64,000 nt of DNA from assembly GCA_907163375.1 (NCBI GenBank), contig CAJQUW010000477.1:1-64000 (forward strand), in the 5' to 3' direction. Position numbers and translations under genes: made by a program. Origin of the DNA: Prostheceraeus crozeri. Lineage: Eukaryota; Platyhelminthes; Polycladida; Euryleptidae. The notes under the pieces are model-generated. The model saw only the letters and a program-made list of their open reading frames with translations. It did no database searches and was not told the origin of the DNA. Of the stretch, positions 34,288 to 44,046 are shown piece by piece; within the stretch, counting starts at the first letter, position 1; each line of letters starts with the position of its first letter.

Positions 34288-36846
34288 TAGGGCCCAACCT
34301 AATTCACGGCAAAAAAATCGTGATTTCACGGAAGATTTTTTGAAGTAGACCAAATTTCACGGAAATTTCACGGGATAAGAGTTAACGGTAAAAGAACGTT
34401 CGAGACATGACAACAAACGACGGTATGACTTAAAACGCATAACATTGAACAACCGCAAAAATAAGAATGCTATATTCATGCACAGAGTAACAAGATTTTT
34501 CAAATAGGAAACGCATCTAATTGAGTCAGTTTTTTGAGTTCTTTGAAACCATCACTTGGCTGGCTAAATTGCTCGCTGACATTGCCTGCCGCTGTGGAGC
34601 GTTGACATTGTTGTAAAGACTGACGCTTCTTTCGGCATCCACACTGTTGTTCGGCACAGACAAGTACTTCAGCGCCAGCCGACTCAGCAATGGAAATCTT
34701 TCACTGCTCGCAAACCAAAAAGATGTCACGGACGTGTCAGCTGGAGTGCTTACAGCCATTTCTTTGTAAGCTGCGAATTCAGCCATGACGCGACGATCAT
34801 CCATTCCGGGTATGATCTGCACCAGTTCATCGCATGGCAGGAGAGATACTTGCTTGAAGTCAAACACCCGCACAGACTTCATAAATTTCAGTCCAGGTTG
34901 AGAAAATCGACGACCTTCACATCTGTAGTACTGACTTAATTTGCAGACAGTGTCTTCATAAACTTTTTTGTACTTCTCGGTGGCAATGTTTTGTTCATAC
35001 TCTGCCCAGGCAAGCAAATCCATCACTTTGTTGTAAGTCAAGTGAATGTGAACATGGCTGGATTCAAACCATGTCAACAAATCCACGAGTCGGAGCGCAT
35101 TTGCAGCTATGAATTGGACATCTTCAGCGATGCCTTTGTGATCTTGAAAAAGCTCATTGATTTCAGTCATTGCAACTGTTGCGTCTCCGACTTCCAATTC
35201 GTTAGCAATGAAATCTTTGTAGTACTGGATGTATTTGGCATGGTGGATGACCGCCCTGAACCAGCTGTTCCATCTGGTAACCACAGGGGAAGGAGGTAAC
35301 GAAACTTCAGAGCCAGTTTTCAAAGCTAAGAAATGTTTGTATCGACGTTTTCGAGCAGAGCAGTGAGTAAAGATAGACTTAAACAAGGCCACAAAACGGT
35401 TCACAGATTTGAAGTTTTTTTGCCATGTCTCACCAACCAGATTGATAATGTGCGCATTGCACGTGCAATGAATAGCGTTTGGTAAAACTGGTTCCATCTT
35501 CTCAAAGGCTTTCAACATATAAGACGCGTTGTCAGTAACGACAGCACTGACGTCATCATAGGAAATTCCGAAGTTCGCTAGACACGTGAGTACGGCTTGG
35601 CTCACAGTCACACCATTTACTTGCTTAAGGTAAACGACTTCAGCCAAATAAGCAGTGAGGCTAGCCTGTGGAGTTTTAATTCCTGGGATAAAGAGAATAT
35701 GTAGACAAGACCTGTCCTGAGAATCGCTGGCTTCATCAGTAACAACTGCAACGGATGGTGCTGCAGACAGAAGCTCTTTCAATTGTTGTTTGTGATTGGA
35801 AAAGACCTTCGTTTGATAGTCCGTTCGCAAGTGCTGAGAAGCAGGTAAAAGCCCGAGGTTTGTAACATGGCTTTGTAAGTATTTGCGCAACGAGGGATGA
35901 TCTAATTTTTCCAAAGGAATATTAGCTGCCGTAAATGCTTCAACCAATTCATAAACAGACACATTACGTTCATCTCGAGCCTGTGTGTGACGTGAAAACA
36001 TTCCAGCAACAGTCGCCTGTCTTTTTGTGTTTTTCTCTTGTAGGTCTTCGCTAGCTTTTCTTTTACAAATATGAACTGATGATTCTAAGTGTCTGTCAAT
36101 ACTTCCTTTCCGGTGTGATCGAGCGTTACGTTGCAATAAGAACAAAATAATTTTCCAGAATCGGCATGCAAAGTTCCTTTTGGATACTGTCTAGCTCGAT
36201 CTGCACAAGAGACATGCTTAGCTTTCTTCATTGTTGACATAATGCACTTTAAAAACCGATTTCAAAATTTGGCTGCGATTAAACAACAAATATCAAATAC
36301 GTACTATTTTCTTTTAACACTCGACGAGCTAGATGGATTCGACCGTACGTTCCACTCACCTCACGCGATTGGTGTTTCATTGCTACCCTATTCATTTCCC
36401 CATTGGCCATCGCACACTTCATCACTGCTTCTGCGTGTGAGTGTGAGGAAAGACGCGTGCGAGTGAGTGTGACGCGTGCATCCTCTTGCCGTGAATTTAT
36501 GCAAAGTAAGCCAAAGAGGATTATTGATTATTTTCCCTGAAGCTGCTGTCAAAATTCTCTCTAAACAATGGACCTCAATAACCTCAATCAAATCTGGCTA
36601 CACGAGTGCGAACTTTGAATCTTCTTTTCTGTAGCTTGTGAATCAAGTCATCTAAGTCAACATCGAAAAGGAACCCACGAAGATACACAATACATTTTAG
36701 GTTGTTTGAAAACATGATAAATTTCTGATAAATACTTAAAAAATAACTTTTTCGCAGAATTTCACACAAGCGCACATTTTCACGGAAGGTTGCTGATTTC
36801 ACGGAAAATGTCACGGCCGTGAAATCGTGAATTAGGTTGGGCCCTA
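34288..36846 (-). mobile_element. hAT transposon, unit 1 copy
   Basis: A 2559-bp element with inverted termini TAGGGCCCAACCTAATTCAC and a perfect 8-bp target duplication AATATCAG on both sides (34280-34287 and 36847-36854), the hAT signature. A TTTCACGG word is repeated several times near each end, probably transposase binding sites. It encodes a hAT transposase on the minus strand, broken by one missing base in this copy. Confidence 0.95.
34526..36240 (-). pseudogene. hAT transposase, unit 1 copy, one-base frameshift
   Basis: Same protein as at 47956-49671 but one G is missing near 36112-36115 (TTCCGGTGTG against TTCCGGGTGTG), which separates the BED-type zinc finger start from the remaining 530-odd codons. 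The rest, from HRKGSIDRHLESSVHICKRK to the stop, is open and differs from unit 2 at very few residues (for example KRKA against KRKS). The difference lies in a G run, so a base-calling error is as likely as a mutation. Confidence 0.85.
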
Positions 36847-37158
36847 AATATCAGACATAAAACCCAGAAATATGTAGAAGCATCTTAAAATAGTAAGTTG
36901 ATAAGTTACAGAGTCACCATTAAATCGTGTACAAAAGAAGATTCCTAATTTTCGAAGTCCCTCCAAATAGCTTAAAGCGGTGAAAGATCATATCTAGCTA
37001 ATGTAATTAAGGATTCATGCTTTTATACTATATGTTCGAAATGCTGCTCACTGACATAAATTGAGTCGATGATGAAAGCTGTCGCACACTATCTAGCAGA
37101 TGCGAATCGCTGTTAATTAGCATACAAGCTTCGCGAATTCGAGTTTGTAGATGACGTA
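36847..37158. other. spacer between hAT and mariner
   Basis: About 310 bases of AT-rich sequence with no gene, identical apart from single bases to 50278-50587 in unit 2. It ends with the TA target of the mariner. Confidence 0.6.
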
Positions 37159-37298
37159 CGTGGTGTGATCCAAAATGTCCCGGACTAACCTACTTGCAGA
37201 TAACCTGTGATAACGAATACTACTTCAGATGTAAATTTAGGTCTTTAAGGCATGAGAAATATGGTCGCCGAAATTTTTCCGGTCAGTTTTCTATTTTT
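37159..37298. repeat. left 140-bp inverted repeat of the mariner
   Basis: Exact reverse complement of 38754-38893 as far as I can read. Identity ends at the T run near 37298. Confidence 0.95.
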
Positions 37299-37455
37299 TC
37301 AAAATTTTCAAACATTTTTGTCTGAATTTCAAGATTTTCCTATAAATTCTAGCGATTTAGAATTAATATATTTAGATTAACTTGACAGTTAAGCTATCAC
37401 TAATAACCTGACTAATAATTAACGGAAAAACAAATGTTTTGTTCCAGAAAACAGT
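37298..37455. other. mariner 3' untranslated part
   Basis: AT-rich spacer between the left inverted repeat and the stop codon of the transposase. Nothing else seen. Confidence 0.5.
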
Positions 37456-38508
37456 TTACTTTTCAATGTATGAGCCGTTAGCATTCGTCACTTTTTGCCA
37501 ACGAAGTCTCAATTCACAAAAAGCTTTATGAAAAAATTCCGGTGTCAAAGAATCAAAAAACTCAGTAACTGCATCCCGCAGTTCAACTGGCGATTCAAAA
37601 TGGTGTCCACGAAGATGCTTTTTGAGGAATCTAAACAGATAGTCACTTGGGGCCAAGTCAGGTGAATAAGGAGGATGGCTCAATAGTTGAAATCCGTTTC
37701 TCGTTAAGGCATTGGTTGTCTCCTGCGAGGTGTGAATCGGAGCATTGTCATGAAGCAAGTAGAGGGGAATGTTTCGTGGCTTTCTTATTTTCTTCCTCGC
37801 TTCAGATAACAGATTGGAATAATATTCGCTATTGATTCTTACTCCTTTATCCGCAAAGTCAACCAGTTGGATTCCCGAAGCGTTCCAAAAGACCGTCAGC
37901 ATCAACGACCGGCGATGTGATGTTCCGGATCGCATTTTCAAAGGGGCAGACTCGCCTGATTTTCGCCACTCTGCAGATTCTCGCTTACTTTGAGGCAGAT
38001 ACAAACTTAAAGGTGTTTCATCCTCTGTAAGGATGCAGTTCAGAAACTGATCTCCGTGCATTTCGAGGAGATCCAAATTTGACTGTGCCGCCAGAAGTCT
38101 GTTCTCCTTCATTTCAGGTGACAGAAACTTCGGTACGAAACGTGATGCCAGTTTGCGATATCCAAGTCTTTCGATGATGTCATGACAGGAGTGATAACTG
38201 ATTCGCAACTCTCTTGACAACTCACGGATGGTTATCCTTCTGTGTGCTGTAATCACTTCATCGCACTGACTCGATTTCTCTTCCGGAATCTCCTGCGGCC
38301 GACCAACAGTTGAAAAATCTTGCTCCACAGATTGTCTTCCGCGTTTAAATTCGCTTATCCAGAAATAAGCAGTAGTTCTCGATGGAGCTTTGCTTCCATA
38401 TGCCAGGCTTAATTCCTTTAGAATGTCACCATTAGCGAAGCCGCGGATCAGGAGGTATCGTATCACACTGCGATATTCGACTGAAGACACGCTTGTCACA
38501 TCCATCAT
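37456..38508 (-). CDS. mariner transposase, DD34D, intact
   Basis: A 350-residue open reading frame, the usual length for mariner. The first half holds the paired helix-turn-helix DNA-binding region (YLLIRGFANGDILKELSLAY, then ITIRELSRELRISYHSCHDI with the linker STVGRPQEI). The catalytic core shows ILTEDETPLSLYLPQSK for the first aspartate, LLHDNAPIHTSQETT for the second and HPPYSPDLAPSDYLFRFLKK for the third, with 34 residues between the last two. These are the hallmark mariner motifs. No stop or frameshift is present. The protein would excise the element and insert it at TA. Start is the first Met; a second Met follows immediately. Confidence 0.97.
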   Translation of the reverse strand: MMDVTSVSSVEYRSVIRYLLIRGFANGDILKELSLAYGSKAPSRTTAYFWISEFKRGRQSVEQDFSTVGRPQEIPEEKSSQCDEVITAHRRITIRELSRELRISYHSCHDIIERLGYRKLASRFVPKFLSPEMKENRLLAAQSNLDLLEMHGDQFLNCILTEDETPLSLYLPQSKRESAEWRKSGESAPLKMRSGTSHRRSLMLTVFWNASGIQLVDFADKGVRINSEYYSNLLSEARKKIRKPRNIPLYLLHDNAPIHTSQETTNALTRNGFQLLSHPPYSPDLAPSDYLFRFLKKHLRGHHFESPVELRDAVTEFFDSLTPEFFHKAFCELRLRWQKVTNANGSYIEK

Positions 38509-38753
38509 GAAAACTGATAGAACAAAGAACCATCGTTGACACGGATTTCTTAATGAATGCGTGCTGAATGAACTTCACTGATTGATATCGTAACACATGA
38601 AGCAATTAACAAAAGACGTGCAATATTCATGGCAAAGATATCCGTCAAATAAGGTACAAATCAAAATCAATCTAACTATAACAATAAGACAAATCGGATC
38701 TCGATCAATTCAGAAAATACAGAAATTCATGTTAAAATGTAAAAATATTTTTT

Positions 38754-38893
38754 AAAAATAGAAAACTGACCGGAAAAATTTCGGCGACCATATTTCTCAT
38801 GCCTTAAAGACCTAAATTTACATCTGAAGTAGTATTCGTTATCACAGGTTATCTGCAAGTAGGTTAGTCCGGGACATTTTGGATCACACCACG
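38754..38893. repeat. right 140-bp inverted repeat of the mariner
   Basis: Exact partner of 37159-37298. The 5' leader of the transposase gene lies between this repeat and the start codon at 38508, about 245 bases without other features. Confidence 0.95.
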
Positions 38894-38895
38894 TA

Positions 38896-39999
38896 TGTCG
38901 TCCTTTCGCTCGGAATACAGGAAGTAGTTCAAGAAATTAGCACGATTTTCTTTGACCTTTGCTCAATTGTATCCACAGTTGCAGATTGTGTCTCTCAGAT
39001 ATTTTTGGATAACCGCCCACTCCAAAAGTTGGCGAACATACGAAATTATAGTTTCTTTGAATCAAGCAATTCGCAGAATTAGCAATCGGGGTCAACATTG
39101 ATTTCTTCATTGGAAAGCTTGATTACACTACACCAAAATATCATGTAGGGTTGATATTGAGTTACTATTGATACTTGTGAAGACAAAAATCATTAAGCGA
39201 ACGGAAATGTGTTTCACGAGTCTTCAAATTTGTAATCGCATACAAATATCCTTATTATTCATGTAAGCAAACCCATCTGCCATTTAATATTAGAGGTTTC
39301 AATGAGCAAAGACGTTGACAGCATGACAGCAGTGCACAAATAACCAATTAAGAGCTTTGCATGTTATTGGAGAGCGACAACGATGCTTGTCCGCTAAATA
39401 AACTTTCATGTTGGCGGACAGCGTAACCTCGAACCCCTTGAGCAAGTTTTATCTTCGAGGGAGACTTACATGACAATGAATTAAGAGAGCTTGATCCCCT
39501 AAGACAAATCGTGTCTGCGAAATAGGCTTTTGTGCTAGCATACAGCATGACCGCAACCTCTTGATCGAAGAGGTTAAAGGTCAATCCCCTTTAAATACGT
39601 TGCATTTTAGTGGAAAGAGTGCGTTTCCCCCTTGGTCGAATCGTATCCGCGAAATAGGCGTGAATAGTTTTTGACAGCGTGAACCATATCCGCTAAATAG
39701 GTTTGCAAAAAACGGACAAAGTGAGCTCAGCTCCCTTCGTCGTTCTTGTTCTCTGCATTCCAATTTTCACAGAAGAATTAGTAAATGGTTAGCTTGAGCA
39801 TAGGAAGGTGAATTGACAACATGAATTCACACTTTACCAAATAATGCAAATTGTGACATAAACTCTATGTTTGATGCATGTGTTATCGAATAATGTAGTG
39901 TGTTTCTATCAGTCAATGTTTTCACTACATAACTTATAAGCTTAAAACTTCATTCAATTCGTTATTGATGAGTTTTTTCTTATGAAGATGTCGAGTTAA
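38896..39999. other. non-coding stretch with degenerate TCCGCGAAATAGG repeats, unit 1
   Basis: No gene recognised. Between 39360 and 39720 a word like TATCCGC(G/T)AAATAGG returns at about 39376, 39507, 39643 and 39687, each followed or preceded by a CCCCTTG(A/G)-CGA(A)G-like string. The spacing is roughly 131, 136 and 44 bases. This looks like an old tandem repeat that has diverged. Duplicated at 51054-51414. Confidence 0.5.
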
Positions 40000-40786
40000 C
40001 ACGTTCACTGCCAACTACGAGTATACTCGTAGTTGAGGGTGCTCTCATTTTTGCCAATACGAGTATACTCGTAGTCAAGTAAAATAGGTCCTACACCTAA
40101 AAAAATGATGCATGATCAAAACAAATCACATGAGCCATGTGTCTAGATCAAATGTATGGCGTGAGACTCGAAAAACATAGATATATACATATAAAGAGTT
40201 GTCTACAGGGTGTTTAATAAGATACATAAATTATGAACAAACATACTCAGATTTTATCCTATTCGTGTTCTGATCACTCGTTTTTCATTCTTTTTTTTTA
40301 CTAATGCACTTTCCACATTATCGTCGGTGTGCCGGGAATGTGTAGAATGATGATTGGTTGAGCTTCCGCTACAGGGTGTTCAATAAACTGCATTTTATAA
40401 AAGGCCATATAGTATAACACTGTCTTTTACACACAGGTTGCACATCTGTTATTTGCGTGTTCAGCAGCTTTCATAGGCCAATCACGCATCTTGAATAGGC
40501 ATAAATTATATTAATAACTATGTTTCCAGTATACATGTTATGCGTCTACATTCAATCAGTATAGAGTTTATCATAGATACTGTATAATATTATGTTATAG
40601 CCTACATGTACATGATAATGTATGTAGTCTACTGCTGCTAGTTTTATGCGCTTTGATCGATGAAAAATAAGAGTATAATTCAAGATGGATACTTTTCTTG
40701 TAATATAATTGCAAATGGTTCAACACAACATATTCTGCGAACATCAAATATTCAACACGATGTCTCTGGAAGACTTCCGAACAATA
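40000..40786. other. piggyBac 3' region, unit 1
   Basis: About 790 non-coding bases between the piggyBac left terminus and the transposase stop. It contains two same-orientation ACAGGGTGTT(T/C)AATAA strings (about 40206 and 40373) of unknown meaning. Confidence 0.5.
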
Positions 40787-42429
40787 TTAGAGCAATTCGT
40801 GAAACTTGAGAAAGCAGTCATCCACACAAAGGGCAGGATGATTCTGGCAAACTGAACAGAAATATCGGGTCTTCCGACGACGTTGTTGACCAGTGCACAC
40901 TTTGCACGGCTTCGTTGGATTTCTCTTCTTTTCAGTTGCTGGAATTTTCTTCAGGTGATGTATTGGAGTTTGCATCGACTGTGATGCCAAATCAGAAGAA
41001 TGTCTCCTGTGATGACTTATGTCACCCACAAGATGAAGGACAATCTGCTCTCTGAAGCTCAATGAAGTGAGCTTTCCTTGTGCTTCTCGCGTTTGATTGT
41101 AGATGGCACACGAGTTCATCACAATAATTTCCAGTACATGAATGAAAAGCTTCTTGTACCACCTCACAGTTTTACGGAGAGACGAATAATAAGATAAAAG
41201 CTGGTCTGAGAGATCGACTCCCGACATTCCTAAGTTGTAATCGCGGACGATGTTCGGCTTTTTCGCTACTTTTCCAAAAACGATTTTCGCAATCCACCAT
41301 TTCCAAAGAGTGCATATTGGATATAGTCAGTACGTCGCGCTTGTCTTTCCATTTGCAGACAACAACCGATTCTGAACGCTGCCACTCTACTTGTCCTTTG
41401 GAGAGCTTCATATTCACCAGGTCTTTCGTATTTTCCTTCCGATCTGAACGAAGAGTACCGCAGAGATATGTGGATCTCTCAGTCAAGTATTTTGCTAGAC
41501 CGACGGAGTTGTAGTAATTGTCAGTAGAAACTACATGTCCTTTATCAAAAAATCCATCAAGAAGATCAACAACTGTAGCTCCTGATTGACCCAGGAAATG
41601 TTCATCAGGAACTGAAGTGCCACAGTACACTCGCAGCTTCAACACAATTCCGGAGGACTCGCAAAGTTCATACAGTTTTATTCCATACTTGTGGCGCTTG
41701 TTCTTGATATACTGCTTGAATCGCAGCCTTCCTCGCCACAGCACCATTGATTCGTCGATGGATAGATCTCTACCCGGATAGTGATCCCGCATACAATCAT
41801 TGAAATGTTTCAGAACAAACCGAATTTTGAATAGCCGATCCTCGTTCTGAGTCTCATTGTCGGCAAAGTGGAGGAATCGCAGCAGCATTTGAAAGCGGTT
41901 TCTACTCATAGCTGTCCTCCACAGTGACGCATAGTAGAGAACATCGGTGCTCCAGTAGTGTTCAATCGTTGGCAAATCAATAGGGCCCATGTGCAGAAAG
42001 AGACCCATAAATATCTTCATTTCTCCAAGATTCGTAGGTCGCCAGTCATGCAACCTTGAATTTCTCAGCAATGGGCGAGACTTTTCTAAGTGCTGCTCAG
42101 CATACAGATTAGTTTGATGAACTACTTCATGAAGAAACTCGTCGTTCAAAAAAAGATTCACAATATCAGACGGTGAAGGATTCGCGATGGTCGACGATAG
42201 TAAGCCACTACTTTCGTTGAAAGCAAATGGCGGAGGAGCTTGAGGTGTAGATTCCCATCGATGAAGTCTATTTCTGTGGTCACTCGGGGTCACAGCACTT
42301 GTCGATTCCAAGAATGATGTATCACCGGTCTCGTCAATCTGTTCATGTAGGTGAGAAAGAATCTCCGGAATCATCATAATCGCTTTCTAGTATAGCGGCC
42401 GCCTGCTCGTATGTATACTTTCTCTTCAT
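40787..42429 (-). pseudogene. piggyBac-like transposase, unit 1 copy, two frame breaks
   Basis: TTAA-specific transposase. It starts at 42429 with MKRKYTYEQAAAILESDYDD, an acidic piggyBac-type N-terminus, then shifts frame into the 401-codon stretch 42377-41172: FLNDEFLHEVVHQTNLYAEQ, MKIFMGLFLHMGPIDLP, the catalytic DLSIDESMVLWRGRLRF and HVVSTDNYYNSVGLAKYL. A second frame change near 41270 leads to KPNIVRDYNLGMSGVDLSDQ, the third catalytic region, and a cysteine-rich C-terminus (CKVCTGQQRRRKTRYFCSVC with HPALCVDDCF). Both breaks are shared by unit 2, so they predate the duplication or reflect a common base-calling problem. All domains are present. Confidence 0.85.
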
Positions 42430-42579
42430 CTTGCGGAATGACAACCATAAGTGAAGTGATGACTATTTCAGTCTTTCCTCGTTTAGAATGTGAGAATCCC
42501 TGTATGTTGTGTGTTGGCTGACACACTGAATCGATAATATAGCATAGATATCTAGCAATTTGAATGATTGCCATACCCT

Positions 42580-43670
42580 GAGCCCAAATTCTCGAAACGC
42601 GATAACCTCTATCCGGATACTATCCTAACCGTATCTTGAGAAAGTTGCTGAATCATCTAATTCTCGAAAGTGGATAGGGTTATCGCGATAGCAGTCGGAT
42701 GGAGAATTCCCTTATCCTGATCGTTACCTAGTTAAGCTCACTGTAAAGCTATTCATTCTCTCTTCATCTCACCGCTAAATGGCCGCTTTTATGGATGTCT
42801 ATCCCGACCTTGACGATCATCACACTACGAAGGACATTTTCTCTTTAAACGATAATAAATTTTTGAAATTATACCGATTCGATAAGGATGTATTTCGCTC
42901 CATAACAGATCTGATTCGAGCTGACATTGAAAGGCCAACTTCTCGATCATGTTCATTGTCTTGCGAAATACAGTTGGCAGCGGCGATACGATACTATGCG
43001 ACTGGATGTTTTCAAACAGATGTCGGTGAAGGCCTTAATATTAGCCAGCCGTCGGTTTATCGTGCTGTCTGCAACGTCGGAAGTGCATTGGATGAAGTGT
43101 TTGATGACTATATTAAATGGCCAGACAACAAAACTTTAACTGAAAACAAACTTCTCTTCTACAAAATCGTGAGATTTCCAGCTGTTATTGGAGCCATTGA
43201 CTGCACCCACATTAGGATTCAAAGGCCATCATCCGATAAAAATCAGTATGTAAATAGAAAATTTTACCAGTCTCTGAATGTTCAAGCGGTTTGTGGACCT
43301 ACTGGACTTCTTCATAACGTCGAAGTAAATTGGCCAGGAAGTAATCACGACTCATTTATTCTTCGATTCGGTAGCAATGTATGGAGCCATATGGAGCAAT
43401 CACCTCATCATGGTTACGTACTTGGTGATTCAGCGTACCCATTACGTGCATGGCTCCTCACACCCTTAACTAATCCATCGACCCCATCAGAGCTTGCCTA
43501 TAATACTTCGCACAAGAGAACGCGTGTATTGATTGAGCACACTTTTGGACGACTTAAAAGGCGGTTCCATCTGTTACACAGTGAAAATCGACGCAGGACC
43601 ATCAAGAATATCGTAGAAGATAAAAGGGCATGCTGTGTGCTGCACAACATAGCTGTCCTGAACAAACAAA
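42580..43670 (+). mobile_element. Harbinger-like element, unit 1 copy, right end lost at the duplication joint
   Basis: Begins in the 5' region of the piggyBac at an uncertain base near 42580. The leader holds an inverted pair CGCGATAACCTCTATCC (about 42599) and GGATAGGGTTATCGCG (about 42672), plus a repeated AATTCTCGAAA word, probably subterminal binding sites. A HARBI1-type transposase follows. The element stops abruptly at 43670 where unit 2 starts, so its right terminus and any partner gene are missing. Confidence 0.7.
42779..43670 (+). pseudogene. Harbinger transposase (HARBI1-like), unit 1 copy, C-terminus truncated
   Basis: Nearly complete transposase. It starts MAAFMDVYPDLDDHHTTKDI and shows LAAAIRYYATGCFQTDVGEG, the helix-turn-helix-like NISQPSVYRAV, then the catalytic residues in VIGAIDCTHIRIQRP, YVLGDSAYPL and VLIEHTFGRLKRRF, followed by the conserved end KRACCVLHNIAVLNKQ. 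After KQRD (about residue 298) the frame runs into Tc1 sequence and stops at 43705, giving a short foreign tail. Compared with unit 2 it has A instead of E in PLRAWLL. Everything needed for catalysis is present; the truncation removes only the last few tens of residues. Confidence 0.85.
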
Positions 43671-43671
43671 G

Positions 43672-43824
43672 AGATTTCACTTCGCGATACTTCACAATGG
43701 CTTGATGTACAGCAATCCTTGATACATTGAATGTGTTCGCAATATAACGTTCACTACGACCATTTTCATGGTAGGCGACTATCTGCGCTCTCACAGTTGG
43801 CTTGATGGTCTTTGCTTTGCCCAT
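43672..43824 (-). pseudogene. Tc1 transposase N-terminal fragment, unit 2
   Basis: Reads MGKAKTIKPTVRAQIVAYHE, then ERYIANTFNVSRIAVHQAI and KYREVKS, the complete first helix-turn-helix of a Tc1 transposase. It keeps the 23 bases missing from the unit 1 copy. It ends at the duplication joint, where minus-strand reading continues into antisense Harbinger sequence with no meaning. Confidence 0.85.
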
Positions 43825-44046
43825 TCTCGGATTGTGACAGCTAATCGGTGAGCATTTGTATTTATCCGTTGGAATGTCTTTCAACCAGGACAGTGGGCGT
43901 CGCTAAACAAGGTTGTGAATTGTAGCTATCTATGAGAAGAATGGTGAGTGACTCATCGTGTCACTAAGACTTTGATGACTGTAAAAACAAAAGTATGGAG
44001 CAGTAACAGAAGTTGATATGTGGTCTTAAATTAATAGCCACCGCTG
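43672..44046 (-). mobile_element. Tc1 fragment at the start of unit 2
   Basis: Only the 5' third of the Tc1 is present. The right inverted end GTCTTAAATTAATAGCCACC (about 44023-44042) and the TA at 44047 match the unit 1 copy. The fragment begins inside the transposase, so it cannot act. Confidence 0.85.

Larger units (their letters stand above)
37159..38893 (-). mobile_element. mariner transposon, apparently intact
   Basis: A 1735-bp element with perfect inverted repeats of 140 bp (37159-37298 and 38754-38893), each starting CGTGGTGTGATCCAAAATGT. TA lies on both sides (37157-37158 and 38894-38895). The allelic or paralogous site in unit 2 (near 50588) has the same flanks with a single TA and no element; the size difference between units, 1737 bp, equals the element plus one TA. 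It encodes one uninterrupted transposase. Such long inverted repeats are unusual for mariner, where about 30 bp is common. All features point to a very recent insertion. Confidence 0.97.
40000..42575 (-). mobile_element. piggyBac-like transposon, unit 1 copy, right end missing
   Basis: The left terminus starts after TTAA (39996-39999) with CACGTTCACTGCC, followed by two perfect palindromes CTACGAGTATACTCGTAG and ATACGAGTATACTCGTA at about 40014-40078, a layout typical of piggyBac ends. The transposase lies on the minus strand. No matching right terminus was found before the Harbinger sequence that begins near 42580, so the 5' side of the element is truncated or displaced. Confidence 0.8.
30264..43671 (+). 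repeat. unit 1 of a 13.4-kb near-identical direct duplication
   Basis: This segment is repeated in the same orientation at 43672-55290. By eye I find about fifteen substitutions over the roughly 11.6 kb shared, plus a few 1-bp indels, one 23-bp indel (Tc1) and one 1737-bp difference (the mariner with its TA duplication). It contains a Tc1 fragment, the right end of pogo element 2, a hAT, the mariner, a piggyBac and a Harbinger. The units abut at 43671/43672. Confidence 0.95.

Noticed and set aside
34991-35299. Plus-strand 102-codon frame within the hAT
   Set aside because: It lies entirely antisense to the well-supported hAT transposase and is identical in both units only because the DNA is duplicated.
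40206-40388. Two ACAGGGTGTT(T/C)AATAA strings, like mariner-type ends
   Set aside because: They are in the same orientation, not inverted, and lie inside the piggyBac 3' region without TA-bounded structure. Two short matches are not enough.
41172-41290. Programmed frameshift between the two piggyBac reading frames
   Set aside because: No slippery sequence or structure is evident, and piggyBac transposases are normally made from one frame. Decay or sequencing error is more likely.
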